From contig CATNEN010000009.1 in the NCBI GenBank assembly GCA_950097015.1, forward strand, positions 622,501-686,500: a DNA stretch of 64,000 nucleotides, written 5' to 3'. This DNA comes from Macrostomum hystrix (lineage: Eukaryota; Platyhelminthes; Macrostomidae). This document shows positions 59,442-64,000 of this stretch, one piece after another (within the stretch, counting starts at the first letter, position 1; each line of letters opens with the position of its first letter). Position numbers and translations under genes: made by a program. The notes beneath the pieces were generated by a model that saw nothing but the letters and a program-made list of their open reading frames with translations, had not been told where the DNA came from and did no database searches.

Positions 59442-61887
59442 ATGAGTCGTCGAACAGACGCATGGCACGTTTTACTGGAGGAGTTCCAGTTTGGTGGTAA
59501 TTTCAAAGGTAAGACTGTTCATGTTAGTTTTTGTTGCGGCGTATGTGCTCAAATGGCTGGGGTAGCTCTACCCTCGTCGTGCTCTCTGATTTGTTCAGGG
59601 GTAGGAGCAGCTTTGCCTGAATACTCTGAGGTGGATCCCATCTTGCGTGCTCGTTCGGTCTCACCAGTTGTGTGCTTCGCCTCCACTGAGCCCTTGCTCT
59701 ACTCTGCGCATATTTAAAGCACCGCACTAGTAAAGGGCGGTGCCGGTGCCGGTCCTACTCCGTACGAGAACTCTGCGCACTCTTTAGTGTCTGCTTATTC
59801 AGTATTTTCCCGGCGCGCATATCGCCCAGCCTGCGAGACAACATAACCAATTCGAATGGTGCTTTTCGATTGAACACATTGTTAACTCGTGGTCAGCAAA
59901 AGTCTGAATTTAGGTTAAGAACACGGGTTATATGACTTATTTCAGTGATCTGGATTCATCAATATTTTCAATCATTCAATATTAATTACTCAATAAAATA
60001 CTCAATCGCCCAAATGTTGGCTACTTCTGCAGTTCATATAAACAATGCAATACAACATGCGTTCACACATGATGAAATAATAGACACGAATTCATTAAGC
60101 ATGCCGCGTAATTAAATACATTTTAACTTCTAACAAAAATTTTCTGTATCTTGCAGACGAGCTACCATTTTTGGAAGCCATTTATAAAAATTTGCCTGAC
60201 GATGAGCGCCAGCGGCTACAAGCAAAAGCCGCACAATTAAATCGTGAAAAAGAGGAAGCTATCGGATGCGCAAAACTACGGCGTTCTGCACAAGATTTGG
60301 TGAGAAAAATGTCGCTTGGATATGCATTGAATTTGTTTTCGAATTATAAGTGTTTAGACTGTTTCGATAACTATCAATAACAGGTTTAGTAAATCCCTAA
60401 AGATTCTTTAAACTAAAGTAAAAATCCAATCAAACCATTTGTTAGATTCGGCGAGTAACTTCGGCAGGTGGTCAAGCCACGATCATCCTGAAAGTGCCTG
60501 AATTGCCCGAAATTCAAGTGTTCGAGACCCCTGAATGGGCGGGGCTCGTGGCTCGAAGCCAAATTACTGACGTGAGAGTTTAGTTTGTAATGTTATTATA
60601 ACAGTGATGCTGATACAGCATTTTTATTGGCGAAACCCTAGGAAACACCTGACCGTCTCTATTGGTTACGCAAGTTTTTATTGCGCCATTGGACAAAATC
60701 ATACCAGTCTGAAGGTCCGTCAGGGGGAGCACGACATTTTACTTCTGACATTTGATTACCGGCGACATTAGACTTCCAACAATTTGACATCCAGCAATTT
60801 GACAACCAGAAAAATTTAATGGCCAGTGTCGTTTGACAAAACAATTGACTAAATTATATATATTTAACTCATATAAAAACAAAAGTTAAAAGACAAAATC
60901 ATAAGTTTTTAATGATTTTTATGACTGGGTAAACTTTCAACGTTGTGAAGTTTCGAGTTTGTGAATTCCCCCCCCGTAAACAAAACTTATGATTTTGCTT
61001 TTATATCACTGGCCATTAAGCTTAGCTGGCTGTCAAATGTCGTAGACCCTCCTTCGGGTGAACCTCAAACCTTTTTACGGTTAACCTGGCTGCTATCTTT
61101 CTCAGCCAGGTGTGTCAGATCTCTTTTCACGAGCTAGGTACATCCTTCTGCTATTTAAATGATCAATTTTGCTTGCTTTATCGCGATGTCAGTCTTAAAA
61201 AGTGTTTCGTTGCGATAAAATAATGTATACATTTTACTATATTTTAGCTTGCCCTTCATCGGAGCACCGATATAGACGACATGAGTGTTGTCGAACTAAG
61301 GAAAGTGGTCGCCAAGCAGTTACAAGCCAAATTTCGTAAGTTTCTTGTTGCCACAGCTATGAGTGTGTTTATTCAGCCAATTACGAACATTAAAGATTTA
61401 AAAAATCAGAACTCGATCAAATATAATAGTTTTAATTGCTCATGCCTACTTTCTGTTTTTCTAATTAGGCGCCGCAAACGGAAAAGGTAGGCTTATTTAT
61501 AAGTCTTATCCTGCGCAAGGTAAATGGACGAAGTGGCCTGCCGGTGTGCCGAATAATGTGGAGATTGCTCATTATTCACAAGAGCAACTTCGAACTATCG
61601 CGAAGCTCATCCCAAAAATCGAGTTTGTTCCAACTGGTCGGCCAGAGAAAAGAGGCCGTTCAAAGCGGCTCTCCGTCGATAGCGTTCACGTTCAGGCATC
61701 AATACCGGTAGCTGAAAATCAGGCTACGACGAAACCGGTCTGCCAGAGTCCTCCATCTCTAAGCTCTCCGATGCCCTCGCAAGTCAGCGCGTCTGGTGTT
61801 AAATTCAGAATTTTGACACCTAATGGCCAGGTGTCCGTTTCTGGCCAGCATAATTCGTGTATTAAAAAGATCATTCGTTTGTGCTAA
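59442..61887 (+). CDS. Small four-exon gene, unrecognised, weakly HMG-box-like N-terminus
   Basis: Exons 59442-59508, 60157-60299, 61248-61335 and 61469-61887 give 238 residues; donors are GTAAGA, GTGAGA and GTAAGT and all phases agree. Residues ~5-60 (AWHVLLEEFQFGG, then LPFLEAIYKNLPDDERQRL) have helix lengths and spacing a little like an HMG box. Residues ~100-150 hold a Trp-rich block (KSYPAQGKWTKWPAGVP) followed by ELR/QLRTIAK helices. The C-terminus is basic then Ser/Pro-rich. A DNA- or chromatin-associated protein is possible, but I do not recognise the family. It may be a lineage-specific or transposon-derived gene. Confidence 0.6.
60300..61247. other. Intron 2 of the small four-exon gene
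   Basis: A 948-bp intron that contains a fold-back element at 60798-61037. Confidence 0.5.
60798..61037. mobile_element. Fold-back/MITE-like element
   Basis: Outer arms 60798-60828 (TTTGACAACCAG...AATGGCCAGTG) and 61007-61037 (CACTGGCCATT...CTGGCTGTCAAA) are inverted with few mismatches. Inner arms AAAATCATAAGTTTT and AAAACTTATGATTTT are perfect. Repeated AATTTGACA/CCAGCAATTTGAC just outside suggests the element extends to about 60720. No coding sequence. Confidence 0.65.
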
Positions 61888-62099
61888 AGCTTTTTCTTAC
61901 AAGACTTACTGATAAATTCGCATTTCTAGTATTTTATTATTTAATTTTTTATTATTTTATTATTTTATTATTTTATTATAGTATTCTATTATTTACGAAA
62001 TGCTCACTAACCCTTATGATTAGTTAGTTTATAATTACAAAAAATTGTTGATCAAATTTTCTATATGCCGAAGATACTCGTGCGTCCATTCCTATTCTA
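61888..62099. other. Spacer with TATTTTATTATTT microsatellite
   Basis: 61925-61990 is an ATT/TTTTA microsatellite. Confidence 0.6.
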
Positions 62100-63369
62100 C
62101 GAGGGTTGTCCTGCGAAATGTGGGACAGGTACCATAAATTATAAACAAACAATTGAAACGAAACAACAACTCTGTCACTTTTAAACATAATCTCCGCCCT
62201 TCTCAATGCAACGCTGCCATCGCTCCAGCCGCTTGTTGAAGGCCTCAGTGAACTGGAAAGCAGCCATGAGGTTGGTGACCCCCTCCCACGCAATCTTGAC
62301 CTCCTGCAAGGTGTCAAACCGGCCACCGGCGACGCAGTTTTTGATATGTCGGAATAGCCAGAAGTCCGCAGGGGACAAATCAGATGAGTAGGGCGGATTC
62401 GGCAACACCCGAAAGCCTCTTCTGGCAAGAAACTCCCTGGTGTGGCCGACACGTGTGTACGGGTATTGTCATGCCATTTGCGTCGAATGTGATCCCTCAA
62501 CGAGTCAAGTACAGTGCAGTACTCACTGTTGACTGTCTGGCCCTGCTCTACATAATGTGTGTAGACAAGGCCCTGCAGCTGCAAGTCGAAAAAACATAGC
62601 CATTGTTTTCTTGGCACTGCGGGCCTTTGTCGGGGCATTGGCACCCACTGCTTGGACTGGTTCTTGGTTTCTGGAGTCACGTAGTGAAGCCATGTTTCAT
62701 CAGAAGTGATATTCGCTGCATAAAGCCCAGCTCACCGCATCATCCGAAAGAAGTCTTGAGCACAGCGTTTGCGCTCCCTGCTGTTTTCCTCCGTGAGCAG
62801 GTGAGGCACCCACCTGGCTGACACATTGCTTGAGCTACAGGTCACGGACAAGAATGCCATGAATTGTCTTGGGAATCCCAGATTCATCTGAGAGCTCCCT
62901 GGCAGTGAAGCGCCTGTCCTCTTCAATCAGACGAGCAATAATCTCGATGTTTGCTGGGGTCCGGACAGTCGGGTCCCTGTTCTTTCCTCAACCACCAGAA
63001 CCATCGTGGCCAGAGCGCACTTGTTCGTAGATGTAGTAAACCTGGCTACTGGACAAAGCATCATCCTGGTGGATGTCCTGCAGGTGGCAAAGACACTCGA
63101 TCGTAGACTTTCTAGCTTGGTAGAAATCGAAACCGAAGCGACAACGATATCTCGCTGTTAAACCACTTTGTCAGATTAAGAAACGTAGGGGTAGGACATG
63201 GGTATGAAACTTTTTAGTTGCTGCCAAGTCAGAGCTGAAGTTTTTGAGCAGAGGCTTTGTCCATAGGCTAAATAATAGTTGCTCTTTCTAGTGTAAAACG
63301 AATTTTCATGATATGCATGAATAGAAATGAGCAATAACCACAGTCCTATATTTCACCAGAAACCCCTCG
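62100..63369 (-). mobile_element. mariner-family transposon (about 1.27 kb)
   Basis: Ends CGAGGGTTGTCCTGCGAAAT and (inverted) CGAGGGGTTTCTGGTGAAAT form imperfect ~28-bp terminal repeats, flanked by TA at 62098-62099 and 63370-63371. Length, ends and target site are typical of mariner. End divergence and the broken transposase indicate an old insertion. Confidence 0.88.
62180..63165 (-). pseudogene. mariner transposase, inactivated
   Basis: Blocks appear in order: helix-turn-helix region (ALSSSQVYYIYEQV), DRRFTARELSDESGI, then SDETWLHYVTPETKNQ with the first catalytic Asp, FFDLQLQG with the second, HDNTRTH with the third, and YSSDLSPADFWLF. An in-frame stop follows FFRMMR just before the first Asp. 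Another stop sits after HDGSGG, and a frameshift separates HDNTRTH from REFLARRGF. Not functional. Confidence 0.88.
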
Positions 63370-64000
63370 TAGCTATTAAAAAAAATTGCTGACAATTTAA
63401 AGAAAAAAATGTGCTAGTCAAAATCCAGTTGTGCTATTTTGGAAAATGGTGCCTAAGTTTAATTCCCTTAAATTCGCGTTGCTGTTTTAACTTTAGCTCT
63501 TAAGCAGGACCTTGCGCATAATCATTTTCATGTATAAAGGGTTAGGATTAAACTGTTTGTTTTTGCATGTCGGTAGGTCGTACGCTCCTACATATTACAT
63601 AATCCTTGATTATTCACTCCTCTAAATCGATTTTCCCGTAAACTGATTTAAAAAAGTTCGAAAATGGATAGCCGGTAAGGCCGGACCTGTTATCTATTTA
63701 CTATGAATCTTTACGATATTTCTGTGTCCGAGTTGCTAATACGAACTTATATACTGACACTAACTTTTGCCATCAAAATCGCATTTTAAACAAATAAACA
63801 AGATTATGAATTTCTTTCCTACTCGTAGTCTGTTTTTTGCGCAACACAGCTTTTAAATCCTACAGATTAGTACGCATCTAAAAAATAATAGACGTACTTT
63901 TCGGATCTCAAATACAGTTTTTCTCTGATACATTTCATTTCCCTGTATCTCTGTTTAAACTAGTTATCGCTGGTTAGTTTTCGTTATTTCTAATTTTGCG
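63370..64000. other. Spacer to window end
   Basis: AT-rich; no gene recognised. Confidence 0.5.

Overview
The window is animal nuclear DNA. Its genes are split by short GT-AG introns (about 70-800 bp) and encode metazoan families: SLC47/MATE transporters, an ENPP ectoenzyme, secreted C-type-lectin-like proteins, and Roc-COR (ROCO) proteins with SPRY, ankyrin, LRR and TIR domains. Exons are GC-richer than the AT-rich introns and spacers. About a dozen tandem arrays fill roughly a fifth of the window, and mariner/IS630 elements and tRNA-derived SINEs are also present. An invertebrate, perhaps a lophotrochozoan such as a free-living flatworm, fits; that placement is inference and weakly held.

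Layout. 1-1.1 kb: 3' end of a coiled-coil gene (+). 2.2-12.1 kb: two complete MATE genes (-) with a truncated third copy and a 77/75-bp satellite between them. 13-14.9 kb: a lectin-like gene (+) followed by an internally deleted IS630/Tc1-type element. 15.2-16.3 kb: 32-bp and 16-bp repeats. 17-19.1 kb: an ENPP-family gene (-). 19.8-23.6 kb: a 55-bp satellite. 25.1-34.9 kb: four more lectin-like genes (one frameshifted) and one fragment, with a 10-bp satellite and an orphan last exon among them. 36.7-47.0 kb: a 22-exon gene (-) for a predicted 2,485-residue SPRY-ankyrin-LRR-Roc-COR-TIR-TIR protein. 47.4-54.8 kb: a second, COR-containing gene (-), with two intronic minisatellites. 55-59 kb: SINEs, a long polypyrimidine tract and a minisatellite. 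59.4-61.9 kb: a small four-exon gene of unknown function (+). 62.1-63.4 kb: a dead mariner (-).

How it fits together. The most notable gene is the TIR-TIR ROCO gene. It has the general plan of an LRRK-type protein (repeats, LRR, Roc GTPase, COR), but two TIR domains sit where a kinase would be. The first TIR has lost the acidic residue usually needed for NAD cleavage; the second keeps it. A second COR-bearing gene lies directly upstream in the same orientation. The secreted lectin-like cluster shows a constant N-terminal half, nearly identical at DNA level among copies in both orientations, joined to a diversified lectin half. The MATE pair shows the same pattern: near-identical exon 2 and diverged exons 1 and 3. 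Together these suggest segment-wise gene conversion in a region of secreted recognition proteins, transporters and putative innate-immune signalling genes. That functional link is inference.

All exon models were built by hand from splice consensus, reading phase and protein continuity. The total lengths of the spliced models are multiples of three.
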